This document shows positions 1 through 8,074 of a DNA stretch of 64,000 nt, in pieces. The position numbers were made by a program, and so were the translations under genes. This stretch comes from Prado023 sp963798745. GTDB taxonomy: Bacteria; Actinomycetota; Actinomycetes; S36-B12; CAIYMF01. The stretch covers positions 62,001-126,000 of the forward strand of contig CAWCUF010000005.1 in assembly GCA_963798745.1 (NCBI GenBank), read 5' to 3'. How positions within the stretch are numbered: the first letter of the stretch is position 1; each line of letters begins with the position of its first letter. Under the pieces are notes generated by a model. The model did not search any database, was not told the origin of the DNA, and saw only the letters and a program-made list of their open reading frames with translations.

Positions 1-939
1 TGCGGCGGCCAGGGCGAGGATCCCCATGTGCTCGATGCTCGAGTAGGCCAGCAGGCGCTTGTAGTCGCGTTGGGTGAGGATCAGCCCGGCCGCCGCCGCC
101 AGGCTCAGCAGGCCGCCCGAGACGAGCATGCCGCGCATGAAACCTGGGCCCAGGACGGTGTCGCTGATCGCTTGGACGCGCAGGATCGCATAGAACGCAA
201 CGGACAGCAGCACTCCCGACATCAGCCCCGAGACTGGGGCCGGGGCCTGGCTGTGTGCGTCGGGCAACCATGAGTGCATCGGGGCCAGCCCTGCCTTGGT
301 GGCGAACCCCAGCGCGGCCAGGGCTACGGCCATTCGGGTCAGTGCGGGGTCCAGGGCGATGCCGCCCGAGGCCAGAGCGGTCCAGGACAGGGTCGGGGTC
401 CCAGCCGCGAGGCTGGCCGCGTACAGCAGCACCAGGCCCAGGAGGGCGATCGCGACCCCCACGGAGCCCAGGACGACGTACTTCCAGGCGGCCTCGAGCG
501 CGAAGCGTCCGCCGTGGTGCCCGACGAGGAAGGCGGTGGTGATCGTGGTGGCCTCGACGGCCACCCACAGCATCCCGAGATCGTCGCTGAGGACCGCCAG
601 GCTCATCGCGGCCAGAAACAGGCAGATCAGGGCGGCGTACCGACCGTCGGGGCGGACCCGGGATGCCCGCGGGGCCAGCCCGCCCCACAGGGCGGTGACC
701 GCCACCGCGCCGATGACGATGAGCAGGAAGGCACTCAGCGCATCTGCCCGCAGCAGCCCACCGGCTGTGGCCACCGGCCCGTTGAGCCGCACGTCGGCCA
801 GCAGCACGAGTGCGCAGGTCAGGACGACGACGGCCACGGCCAGTTCGGCGCCGCGGGTCCAGCCGTCGCGGGGGCGCAGCGCGGTGCAGACGGCGACGGC
901 GACGGGCAGCAGCAGTGGGATCCAGATCAGCGCGGTCAT
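1..939 (-). CDS. hyfF: HyfF-like proton-translocating membrane subunit (partial, runs off window)
   Basis: My translation of the minus strand from the ATG at 939 gives a hydrophobic NuoL/M/N-type antiporter subunit. The family signature ATKAGLAPMHSWLPDAH is followed by a stretch resembling APAPVSGLMSG. The TKAG lysine and the HSWLPDAH segment form part of the proton path in this family. The reading frame is open to base 1, so the C-terminus and downstream genes (in M. tuberculosis the large subunit hycE) are missing. The ATG overlaps the stop of the upstream gene by 4 nt (ATGA), implying translational coupling. It is the fifth gene after hyfI, B, C and E in one operon. The hyfF/hycQ name rests on motif and gene order and is not certain against the other antiporter paralogues. 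Confidence 0.85.
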   Translation of the reverse strand, partial: MTALIWIPLLLPVAVAVCTALRPRDGWTRGAELAVAVVVLTCALVLLADVRLNGPVATAGGLLRADALSAFLLIVIGAVAVTALWGGLAPRASRVRPDGRYAALICLFLAAMSLAVLSDDLGMLWVAVEATTITTAFLVGHHGGRFALEAAWKYVVLGSVGVAIALLGLVLLYAASLAAGTPTLSWTALASGGIALDPALTRMAVALAALGFATKAGLAPMHSWLPDAHSQAPAPVSGLMSGVLLSVAFYAILRVQAISDTVLGPGFMRGMLVSGGLLSLAAAAGLILTQRDYKRLLAYSSIEHMGILALAAA

Positions 940-1598
940 GAGTCGGCCAGCTCCGTGAGATCATCGAGGTCGGTGCCGCCGAAGGCCAGCTGCATTCGGC
1001 TCGTGAGCACCCGCAGGATGAGCACCACCAGCAGAACGTCGAGGGTGACACCGAGCTCGACGACCAGCGGCACGCCACCGGAGGTGAGGAAGCCCACGGC
1101 CGCGATCCCGTTGTCGAGCACCACGAATCCGATCAGCAACGACAGTGCTGTGCGTCGGGTTGCCAGCACGAGGAACCCGATCAGGACCATCGACAGGCCG
1201 ACCGCCGCGGTGGGCGCTGCCGGTCCCAGCCCCGCCTCGGCGATCGGTGCGCTCAGGACGTAGGCAAGGCCGGTGAGCATGGCCGCGATCAGCAGGCCGG
1301 CGGTGGGGTTGACCAGCGGCGCCTCCTCACGAGTGGCACTGGTGATCCGGGCGGTGCGGGCCAGTGCCCAGGGGAGCAGGCCGGCCTTGACTCCGAGCAC
1401 CAGCAGGGACAGCGCCACGACCTCCGACGAACCCTCGTGGAACCCGATGGTGGCAGCCACAAGGGCCAGGGCCATCCCCTGCACGGCCAGCAGTCGGATG
1501 GAGGCGGTCAGCGACCGGCGCCACACCTGGAGCACCGCGGTGAGCAGCAGGACGCCGGTGGTCGTGGCCACCAGCTGGTCATAGGTCGCGGGATCCAT
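936..1598 (-). CDS. hyfE: HyfE-like hydrogenase-4 membrane subunit
   Basis: About 220 residues, almost wholly membrane-embedded, with some six helices and no cofactor motif. It resembles HyfE/HycP, a small subunit combining NuoK-like features that sits in the membrane arm of Hyf complexes. An upstream TTG (1616) is possible. The ATG at 1598 (start MDPATYDQ) has a GAGCAGG ribosome site and avoids overlapping hyfC, so I prefer it. It lies 10 nt after hyfC and overlaps hyfF by 4 nt. Position and size match hycP (Rv0085) of M. tuberculosis as I recall it. It has no independent catalytic role and is inferred to act in proton translocation or structure. Confidence 0.82.
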   Translation of the reverse strand: MDPATYDQLVATTTGVLLLTAVLQVWRRSLTASIRLLAVQGMALALVAATIGFHEGSSEVVALSLLVLGVKAGLLPWALARTARITSATREEAPLVNPTAGLLIAAMLTGLAYVLSAPIAEAGLGPAAPTAAVGLSMVLIGFLVLATRRTALSLLIGFVVLDNGIAAVGFLTSGGVPLVVELGVTLDVLLVVLILRVLTSRMQLAFGGTDLDDLTELADS

Positions 1599-1608
1599 GT
1601 CAGCCTGC

Positions 1609-2556
1609 TCACGCAACCAGGAAGGAGGCGGTCACGGCCAGGAAGGCCAGGACGAAGGAGCCGGCCAACAACTCAGGCACCCGGAACAGTCGAAGCTTTG
1701 CCATGAAGACCTCTGCGGCAGCAATCACTGCGCCTGCCACCAACAGCTTGATCGCCACGGCGACGGCTCCCAGCAGCAGCGCGCCCGGGGTGGCGTGCGT
1801 GGCGACCCCCCACGGGACAGCCAGGTTGACCACCAGGCCGAGCAGCGCGGTCAGCCGCAGCCAGGAGCCGACCTCCAGCCAGGCCAGGTCACGCCCCGAA
1901 CTCTCCAGCACCATCGCCTCGTGGACCATCGTCAGCTCGAGGTGCGTCGACGGGTTGTCCACGGGCAGTCGGCCGGTCTCGGCCACGACCACGATCAGCA
2001 GCGCCACCACCGCCAGGAGGCTGGCCGGGGACACCACCGCTGCGGGATCGCCCTGACGGGCGGACACGATCGCCGACAGCGCCGAGGTGCCCGCCGGGAT
2101 GGACAGCGCGTACACGGCGACCAGGACCGTCGGCTCGACCAGAGCCGCGATCGTCATGTGCCGACTGGACCCCATCCCGCCGAACGCGGTCCCCGACTCC
2201 AGGCCGAGCAGGGCCAGGCTCACCGTGCCGACGAGCAGGACCGACACCACGACGAACAGGTCGTCGGGCACCAGCGGCAGCGTGGTCGTACTGACCAGGG
2301 GGACCAGGGCGCAGACCACCAGGCTGGAGACCATCAGGACCAACGGAGTGGCCCAGAGCAGGGCGCCGGTGCCCGACGCCTGGAGCGGCTCCTTGGTCAG
2401 CAGCTTGCGCACATCGCGCCAGGGCTGGCCGATGCCTGCCCCTGCGCGACCCTCCATCCGGGCGCGGACCTGGCGCATCGCCCCGATCAGCACCGGGGTC
2501 AGTGCCACGGCCAGTGCCACCTGAAGGGCGATTGCCAGCCCGATCATGGCGGTCAC
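1609..2556 (-). CDS. hyfC: HyfC/HycD-like (NuoH-type) membrane subunit
   Basis: About 315 residues with roughly eight hydrophobic helices, the normal size for the NuoH/HycD family that anchors the peripheral iron-sulfur arm to the membrane. Family-like stretches include GQPWRDVRKLLTKEPL near residue 45, TAFGGMGSSRH near 125 and ETGRLPVDNPSTHLEL near 190, with the conserved acidic residues of the quinone/proton E-channel region. The start is a GTG overlapping the hyfB stop (GTGA); an ATG 9 nt further in is the alternative. It is cotranscribed with hyfB upstream and hyfE downstream. Confidence 0.88.
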   Translation of the reverse strand: MTAMIGLAIALQVALAVALTPVLIGAMRQVRARMEGRAGAGIGQPWRDVRKLLTKEPLQASGTGALLWATPLVLMVSSLVVCALVPLVSTTTLPLVPDDLFVVVSVLLVGTVSLALLGLESGTAFGGMGSSRHMTIAALVEPTVLVAVYALSIPAGTSALSAIVSARQGDPAAVVSPASLLAVVALLIVVVAETGRLPVDNPSTHLELTMVHEAMVLESSGRDLAWLEVGSWLRLTALLGLVVNLAVPWGVATHATPGALLLGAVAVAIKLLVAGAVIAAAEVFMAKLRLFRVPELLAGSFVLAFLAVTASFLVA

Positions 2557-4562
2557 AGGGCCACCACCAGCAGGACCACGACCAGGGCCACGAACGAGAA
2601 CATCAGGTAGCGGTGGATGCTGCCGTTCTGAAGTCGTGCGACGAATCGACCGACCCGGTCCATCCCACGGGCGGTCGGGGTGTACAGCCGGTCGGACACC
2701 ACATCCGAGACCTGCTGGCGGAACTCCACCTGCCGCACCAGGTACCGGGCCTCATCGACGTGGGTGACGCGCACGTCCCGACTCGGCTGCAAGGCATCGT
2801 CGAACACCCGCACCAGGGGCTCGGCGTACGACGTGGCGGTGTATTGCATCCGTGGGTCGACCCGGACCCCGCCGCACCCCCAGGCCAGCGTCACGTCGCG
2901 GCGCGGCTGCCGCCGGGCGGCCGTGACGTGCACTGCCGCCAGTGGCACCGCGAGGACCACCGCGAGCAGGACCAGCGCGACCGGGTCGAGCAGGGCGTCC
3001 ACGGCGGGCAGGTCGACCCCGAGCAGACCCACGCTGGAGATCCCGCGGGCACCGGCCGCCCTGGCCACGGCTTCGGCGACCGGACCGGGCGCCAGGCCCA
3101 GCCCCACGACGGCGAGTGCCCCGATGATCATCGCCGCGCCCATGAGGGGCCCGGACTCATGGGCTGCCATGGCTCCGGGGCTGCGGGGGCGGGCCAGGAA
3201 GGCGATGCCATGGGCCTTGACGAAGGTGAGCAGCGCCAGGCCTGCGGTCAGCGCCACGATGCCGACCGTGATCGGCAGGACAACCGCCAACAGCTGGTCG
3301 CCCGCCACATCGCCGTGGACCAGGGACTGCAGCAGCGCCCACTCGGCCACGAACCCGCCGGTCACCGGCAGTGCGGCCGCTCCCAGGGCTGCCACCCCGA
3401 ACACCGCTGCCGTGACCGGCATGGCCTGGGCGAGTCCGCCCATGCGGTCGAGGTCCCGTTCCCCGGTGGCGTGCAGGACTGACCCAGCGGCGAGGAACAG
3501 CAGCGTCTTGAACGCCGCGTGGCTGACGACCAGGAGAAGCGTCGCGGTGAGGGCCACGTCGCCGACCCCGGCCTGCCCGGCACCCCGCAGCAGCAGGGCC
3601 ACCGCCAGTGCGGTGATCATCAGCCCCACGTTCTCAGTCGTCGAGTAGGCCAACAGCTGCTTGAGGTCACTGGACACCGAGGCCTGCAGGATCCCGTAGA
3701 GGGCAGAGACCGCACCGAGGGTGAGCAGCAGCACGGCCCACCAGCTCGGCCCCGCCGGCAACAGCCGCAGGGTCACGAGCATGATCCCGTAGACGCCCAT
3801 CTTCACCATCGCCGCACTCATCGCCGCTGACACATGGCTGGGCGCCTCCGGATGGGCCCGGGGCAGCCAGACATGGACCGGCACGAGGCCGGCCTTGGTG
3901 GCGAACCCAGTCGCCAGGAGCACGAAGGCCAGGCCGGCCGGAACCCCGGAGATCCCGGCCGCGGCCATCGCGGCGAAGAGCGTTGACCCGGCCTCGCTGA
4001 CCAGGACCGCGAACCCGCCCAGCAGCAGGAGGAAGCTCAGGTGGGTCATCACGGCGTACCACAAGGCCGCTGATCGGACCTGCGGCCTGCGGGCGTGCTC
4101 GGCCAGCAGCAGGACTGTCGAGGCCACGGCCATCAGCTCCCAGGCCAGCAGGAACATCACGACATCTGCGGCGGCGGGAACCAGCTGCATCCCGAGCAGG
4201 AACAGGGCGAACGCCGCCCAACCGGTTCGTGAGGCTGCCGGCCCGGACGCGTACCCGATTCCGTACAACGCCGTGAGCGCACCGACGCAACCGGCCACGA
4301 GCAGGAAGACCCCGCCGAGCGACCCCGGTGCGAGGACCAGCGGATCCAACGTGGCGCCCAGCGGAAGGGCGATCGGGATCTCGACCCGGCCGCTGCGACC
4401 GGTCATGGCAGCGGCGCCGGTGAGCGCCCCGGCCACCCCGAGTGCGACGCACAGGGACCCGGCCAGAAGGGAGCGGACGCGATCCCCGGGCACGCACGCG
4501 GCCAGCAGGCACAGCGCGGCGAGGGCCAGTTGCGCCAACAGGCCGAGCTCGACGGTGCTCAC
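2553..4562 (-). CDS. hyfB: HyfB-like proton-conducting antiporter subunit
   Basis: A 669-residue polytopic protein of the NuoL/NuoM/MrpA antiporter family, with about 14 or more helices. The signature GFATKAGLVPVHVWLPRAH, near residue 225, is followed by EAPSHVSAAMSAAMVKMGVYG. Another conserved stretch is LLAYSTTENVGLM near residue 305. The C-terminal third is longer than a standard NuoM, as in HyfB/HycC. It starts at a GTG overlapping the stop of hyfI and ends overlapping hyfC, so the operon appears translationally coupled. It is inferred to pump protons when the peripheral arm transfers electrons. Confidence 0.9.
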   Translation of the reverse strand: MSTVELGLLAQLALAALCLLAACVPGDRVRSLLAGSLCVALGVAGALTGAAAMTGRSGRVEIPIALPLGATLDPLVLAPGSLGGVFLLVAGCVGALTALYGIGYASGPAASRTGWAAFALFLLGMQLVPAAADVVMFLLAWELMAVASTVLLLAEHARRPQVRSAALWYAVMTHLSFLLLLGGFAVLVSEAGSTLFAAMAAAGISGVPAGLAFVLLATGFATKAGLVPVHVWLPRAHPEAPSHVSAAMSAAMVKMGVYGIMLVTLRLLPAGPSWWAVLLLTLGAVSALYGILQASVSSDLKQLLAYSTTENVGLMITALAVALLLRGAGQAGVGDVALTATLLLVVSHAAFKTLLFLAAGSVLHATGERDLDRMGGLAQAMPVTAAVFGVAALGAAALPVTGGFVAEWALLQSLVHGDVAGDQLLAVVLPITVGIVALTAGLALLTFVKAHGIAFLARPRSPGAMAAHESGPLMGAAMIIGALAVVGLGLAPGPVAEAVARAAGARGISSVGLLGVDLPAVDALLDPVALVLLAVVLAVPLAAVHVTAARRQPRRDVTLAWGCGGVRVDPRMQYTATSYAEPLVRVFDDALQPSRDVRVTHVDEARYLVRQVEFRQQVSDVVSDRLYTPTARGMDRVGRFVARLQNGSIHRYLMFSFVALVVVLLVVAL

Positions 4563-5050
4563 CGGCCGGTCACCCGCCGCAGCGCCGCGACGATCGCATC
4601 CGGCTCGGGCGGACAGCCCGGCACCTCGAGGTCGACCTCAGTCACCTCGTTGACCGACCCGACCACCCCGTATCCTTCGGCGAACACCCCGCAGTTGCGC
4701 GCGCAGTCCCCGACCGCGATGACGACCCTCGGGTTCGGGGTTGCCTCCACAGTCCTGCGCAGCGGCTCGAGCATGTTGTGAGTGACCACCCCGGTCACCA
4801 GCAGGACGTCGGCATGCCGGGGCGAGGCGACCAGCCGGGCACCGTAACGGTCAGCGTCATACACCGGGCCGAAGGCGGCCCCGACCTCGACCTCGCACCC
4901 GTTGCACGAGCCGGTGTCGACGTGGCGCACCTGCGCGCTCCCAGCGAGTGCCCTTGGCGCTACGAAGTCCATCGGCCCGGGTGCGGGCGGCTCGGGGTCG
5001 GCGACCCGCCCGGTGCGCCGGATCAGCCCGGCCAGGCGTCGCACGCTCAC
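4559..5050 (-). CDS. hyfI: HyfI/NuoB-like [4Fe-4S] subunit
   Basis: A 163-residue NuoB/HycG-family protein. The N2-type cluster ligands are visible: Cys49 and Cys52 in GSCNGCEVEV, Cys116 in VGDCARNCG and Cys146 in VPGCPPEPD. The first pair is CxxC as in NiFe-hydrogenase small subunits, not the CC of complex I, which supports a hydrogenase-4-like complex. It is a soluble iron-sulfur protein expected to sit at the junction of the membrane arm and the large subunit, which is not in the window. The GTG start overlaps the arsR stop by 4 nt and its end overlaps hyfB. Confidence 0.88.
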   Translation of the reverse strand: MSVRRLAGLIRRTGRVADPEPPAPGPMDFVAPRALAGSAQVRHVDTGSCNGCEVEVGAAFGPVYDADRYGARLVASPRHADVLLVTGVVTHNMLEPLRRTVEATPNPRVVIAVGDCARNCGVFAEGYGVVGSVNEVTEVDLEVPGCPPEPDAIVAALRRVTGR

Positions 5051-5412
5051 GGGGTCGTCCCGAGGCCGGACCCAGTGGGCACGGAATCCCAGGTCGTCGA
5101 CCGGAGGTCGCCCCCGCGACCTGCCCGCTCAACCACCGCCACGCTTTGGACCGCGCGGGCGGCGGCCAGTACGTCTCCGAGCGCCGGCTCCGCCAACGTG
5201 TACACCACTTCGCCACCGACCCGCTGCTGACGGACCAGTCCGACCCGACGCAGAACCGCCAACTGCTGGGACAGTGTGCTGGCCTCCACCGGGATGGCGG
5301 CCAGGAGCTCGTGCACGATGTGATCCCGTTGGCCCAGGAGCTCAACGATCCGGACCCGGACCGGGTGGCTCAGCGCACGGAACAGGTCCGCCGACGCCTC
5401 GTGCGACTGCAT
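5047..5412 (-). CDS. ArsR-family regulator heading the hyf operon
   Basis: A 121-residue winged-helix protein. Residues 8-85 carry the ArsR fold (LFRALSHPVRVRIVELL, then ASTLSQQLAVLRRVGLV as recognition helix and a wing ending EVVYTLAEP). No CxC metal-binding pair is visible in the helices, so it may sense something other than a thiophilic metal. The glycine/threonine-rich tail looks disordered. Its stop overlaps the hyfI start, making it first gene of the operon. The arrangement parallels Rv0081, an ArsR-type hypoxia-linked regulator in front of Rv0082-0087; similar control here is inference. A candidate operator lies 23-44 bp upstream of its ATG. Confidence 0.9.
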   Translation of the reverse strand: MQSHEASADLFRALSHPVRVRIVELLGQRDHIVHELLAAIPVEASTLSQQLAVLRRVGLVRQQRVGGEVVYTLAEPALGDVLAAARAVQSVAVVERAGRGGDLRSTTWDSVPTGSGLGTTP

Positions 5413-5434
5413 GAATCACCACCGACCGACTTCA

Positions 5435-5456
5435 GAATTGAACAGTTGAACGATTC
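5435..5456. promoter_or_regulatory. Candidate ArsR operator upstream of the hyf operon
   Basis: A 22-bp imperfect palindrome with outer half-sites GAAT and ATTC and internal matching CA/TG steps. It also contains the direct repeat TTGAAC-AG-TTGAAC. It lies in the 89-bp gap between arsR2 and arsR1, upstream of the arsR1 ATG at 5412, where an autoregulatory operator would be expected. Binding is not shown by sequence alone. Confidence 0.45.
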
Positions 5457-5501
5457 TTCAGGTCCGCACAATAGCAGGGGAACGGCTGACCGGGCACAGG
5501 G

Positions 5502-5828
5502 TCAGCTCTCGACGCGGGAGACCTCGTCCATCACGTCGCCCGCTGCGCGGATGGTGATGATCAAACGGGCGGCGGCCAGCAGGTCCTGGATTTCGGGCAG
5601 GGCCAGGGTATAGATCACCTCGCCGGACTCCCTGCGCTGCGTGATCAGCCCCGCGAGGCGCAGGACGGCCAGCTGCTGGGACAGGTTGCTCGCTGAGATG
5701 TCGATGCGCTCCAGGAGCTCGTGGACCGGGCGGTCGTGTTCCGCGAGCAGTTCGAGGACACGAATCCTTGCCGGATGGCCCAACGTGCGGAAGAACTCAG
5801 CCTTGGCCTGGTAAAGCGGGACGGTCAT
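5502..5828 (-). CDS. Second ArsR-family regulator
   Basis: About 108 residues from the chosen ATG (MTVPLYQAKAEFFRTLGHP), with the ArsR winged helix spanning most of the protein: HPARIRVLELLAEHDRPVHE, SNLSQQLAVLRLAGLI, then wing GEVIYTLALPEIQ. I chose 5828 over the longer frame start at 5897 because GGAG sits about 7 nt upstream and the family usually begins just before this point. It is clearly paralogous to the ArsR encoded 89 bp downstream. Both share the LSQQLAVLR core and the AAR segment near the end. It could regulate itself, the hyf operon, or both. Confidence 0.88.
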   Translation of the reverse strand: MTVPLYQAKAEFFRTLGHPARIRVLELLAEHDRPVHELLERIDISASNLSQQLAVLRLAGLITQRRESGEVIYTLALPEIQDLLAAARLIITIRAAGDVMDEVSRVES

Positions 5829-5857
5829 CGCAGGCTCCGTGGAGCAGCTGGTCGCGC

Positions 5858-5883
5858 CATGAAGAGATCGTAATGTCTTCATG
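5858..5883. promoter_or_regulatory. Perfect spaced inverted repeat upstream of second arsR
   Basis: Arms CATGAAGA (5858-5865) and TCTTCATG (5876-5883) are exact reverse complements separated by 10 bp. The element starts 30 bp upstream of the arsR2 ATG, typical of an autoregulatory operator. It differs in sequence from the element at 5435-5456, so the two ArsR proteins may read different sites. Confidence 0.45.
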
Positions 5884-5958
5884 TCCGCATCGTGCATCAG
5901 TCACTTCTTGGCGGACTGCACCTGGCCGGGGCCACCCGGGCGAGTGCCTGCTGTTCCC

Positions 5959-6300
5959 TCAGTGGCCGGACTCCCACCGCGGCTCGAGGTCCTGAGCATG
6001 CGTGCTTGGAGTCTCGCGCCAGGGACGGTCGGCGAGCGGACGGTCCAGGCTCGTGGGATGGCCTCGCAGGGTCGGCGGCCGTGGTGTGATGCGCTTGGGC
6101 TTTGGGTCGGCGACCAGGTCGCGGTAGCGCACCGGTGCGTGGGCTACCGCGAGTTGCAGGACGCGGTAGAAGAGCATGCCGCGGGCGCGTGAGCGGTGGC
6201 GGTTGAACCGGATGGCCGCTCCAGCCGTCTGTGATCAGGTGCGCGCCCGGCTCGACGTTGTCGGTGATGAACGCGTGCAGGCTGCTCGATCATGCGAGAG
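5959..6300 (-). pseudogene. IS1595-family (ISXO2-like) transposase remnant
   Basis: Minus-strand translation from about 6286 reads SSLHAFITDNVEPGAHLITDGWSG, the central part of ISXO2-like transposases, where a conserved acidic residue lies in TDGW. From about 6210 a different frame reads RFNRHRSRARGMLFYRVLQL and continues to VRYRDLVADPKPKR, the C-terminal region of the same family. The roughly 60 residues normally between them are gone, so an internal deletion has fused the ends out of frame. The N-terminal half of the transposase was not found. No terminal inverted repeats or target duplication were recognised. It is non-functional. Confidence 0.7.
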
Positions 6301-6356
6301 GCCGGCCTCCCGCGCGGCGAGGGAGTTGCGGAGCCCGGCGGCGGGGAGCGCGGCAT

Positions 6357-7463
6357 TCACCCGAGGTGTCGCTCGAGGAAGGCGACGCTGCGCTCCATCG
6401 ATCGGGTGAAGGCAGCCTCGAAGGTGTGGCCCTCCCCCTCGTACCACCGCAGCGTGACGTCCACCCCGGCCCGCCGCATCTCCCGTGCGGTGTGGCGTGC
6501 CCACCGCGGCGGGCAGGTCGTGTCGTCGGTCCCATGGTGCATCAGCACCGGCTCAGTGATCCGGTCGAAGTGCTGGTCGGCCGAGATCCCCGACCAGAAC
6601 TCCGGGTTGTCGCCTGGGCTGCCCCAGCGCTGGTCGATGTAGTCCCAGTACGGGGAGGGCCCGGAGAACTGCTCGTAGTTGTCGGCCTCGTCCGAGGACA
6701 CCGAGGCGAACATGACGGCCGCGTCCACCAGGCCGGGCGCCATCTCCAGCGCCCGCATCACGACTCCGCCACCCATCGAGCGGCCCATCAGGGCGACCCG
6801 ATCGTCGTCGACGGGGAGCTCGTCGGTGGCACGCAGCGCGCTCACGGCGTTCAGGACGTCGACGGAGTAGCCGAGCCGGGCCGTGCGCTGAAGGGCCGGG
6901 TCGTCGTCGGACGCGGCATGGTTGCGGTAGTCGACGTGCATGGAGATGTAGCCGGCCGCAGCGAGGTAGCGCCGCTCGCGTGGCATCCCCTGGCCACGGA
7001 CGTAGACGGCGGGGTCGATGTAGCCGTGGGCCAGCACGACCGCGGGGAAGGGCCCCCGGCCGATGGGCACGTCGATGACTCCGGAGATTCGCAGGTCCTC
7101 GCTGCGGTACGACACGTTGTACGAGCGGTAGCTGCTCGTCTGCTCGCGCAGCGCCCCGAGCCTGAGGCGGCCCCCCGACAGGTCGCGGTCGAACCATCGA
7201 TCAAGCCGCACAGGCCCACGCGTCGGGGGTGGGTCGGCCGGCACTGCGCTCGGCGAGGGCTGGGATGAGGCGCCGCTCGGGGTGGACGTCGGCGCGGGGG
7301 GCGCGGTGGTCGTCGCTGCGCTCGGGGCCGCGGATACCGAGGCCATGGCCGACGGCGCTGCAACCTGCTGGCCCTGCGTCCCGCCCGCCGTGCAGCCCGT
7401 GAGCAGCAGGGCACTGCTGGCTGCCAGGGCAGCCAGCCTGCGACCGTGCAGCCGCTGGGCCAT
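6357..7463 (-). CDS. Secreted lipoprotein alpha/beta hydrolase (prolyl-oligopeptidase-like)
   Basis: 368 residues from the ATG at 7463, which has AGGGG 9 nt upstream; longer starts to 7526 have none. The N-terminus is a lipoprotein signal (MAQRLHGRRLAALAASSALL, lipobox LLTGC, Cys24). A Pro/Ser/Thr/Ala-rich linker to about residue 80 follows, then an alpha/beta hydrolase domain. The nucleophile is in GRSMGGG, the acid probably in HHGTDDTTCPP and the histidine in GEGHTFEAA near the end. The fold and GHTFE ending resemble the S9/dienelactone hydrolase group, so it is likely a membrane-anchored, exported peptidase or esterase. The substrate is unknown. It stands alone, downstream of an unassigned stretch. 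Confidence 0.85.
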   Translation of the reverse strand: MAQRLHGRRLAALAASSALLLTGCTAGGTQGQQVAAPSAMASVSAAPSAATTTAPPAPTSTPSGASSQPSPSAVPADPPPTRGPVRLDRWFDRDLSGGRLRLGALREQTSSYRSYNVSYRSEDLRISGVIDVPIGRGPFPAVVLAHGYIDPAVYVRGQGMPRERRYLAAAGYISMHVDYRNHAASDDDPALQRTARLGYSVDVLNAVSALRATDELPVDDDRVALMGRSMGGGVVMRALEMAPGLVDAAVMFASVSSDEADNYEQFSGPSPYWDYIDQRWGSPGDNPEFWSGISADQHFDRITEPVLMHHGTDDTTCPPRWARHTAREMRRAGVDVTLRWYEGEGHTFEAAFTRSMERSVAFLERHLG

Positions 7464-7526
7464 GAACCTCATCCCCTGTGTGTACCGCATTCGGCCAGCG
7501 AGCGCTCGCACCCGCATCCCCGCCAA

Positions 7527-8074
7527 GCCTGTCCCCGGAGGCCTCGAGCCAGGATCAGGGGATCGCAGGCAGAGGCCAGGTCTCGCCCGTGGCGCTGTCG
7601 ACCAGGGCGGCGCGCGTCACTGCCAGAGCCTGCGGCAGGACGTCAGAGATCGCCGTGACGTCTAGCGGCAGCAGCGCCCCAGCACGGACGCACTCCGCGA
7701 CCGATTGCTGACGTCGCGTGATCTCGGCCTGGACGGCGACCCGCCAGCGCCGCTCTTGCCCGCAGATGCGGAGGCCCGGCGGCCCAACGACGAACGGCAG
7801 CGCTCGGCGTGCAGCCGCCCAATCAACGGGTGCGTCCCGGGTGCCTCTTGCGGGACAGCCGCACCGACAGCGTTTCCCCGACAGGAACCCTGTCGGCTGC
7901 TGTGATGCCTGCCCACTTGCCCAACAGGCGGCGGAGTGCAGCACCGCTGACCGGGACGGTAGGTGGCGATGGCGGCTATGACCCCGGTGTGGTGAGGTTG
8001 GTTCCAGAGGCCATCTCTTGGCCAGCCTTCTGCTGACCGTGCGGGTTGTGCCTGAGGTCTTCGAGCCTTCTGCG
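7527..8074. other. 548-bp stretch without a convincing gene
   Basis: A minus-strand frame (7555-8139) is open for 194 codons. Its last 90 or so residues (from PVDWAAARRALPF on) look vaguely protein-like, but I recognise no family. It has no good ribosome site and its 5' end overlaps the protease gene. It may be an eroded gene. Nothing else was seen. Confidence 0.3.
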
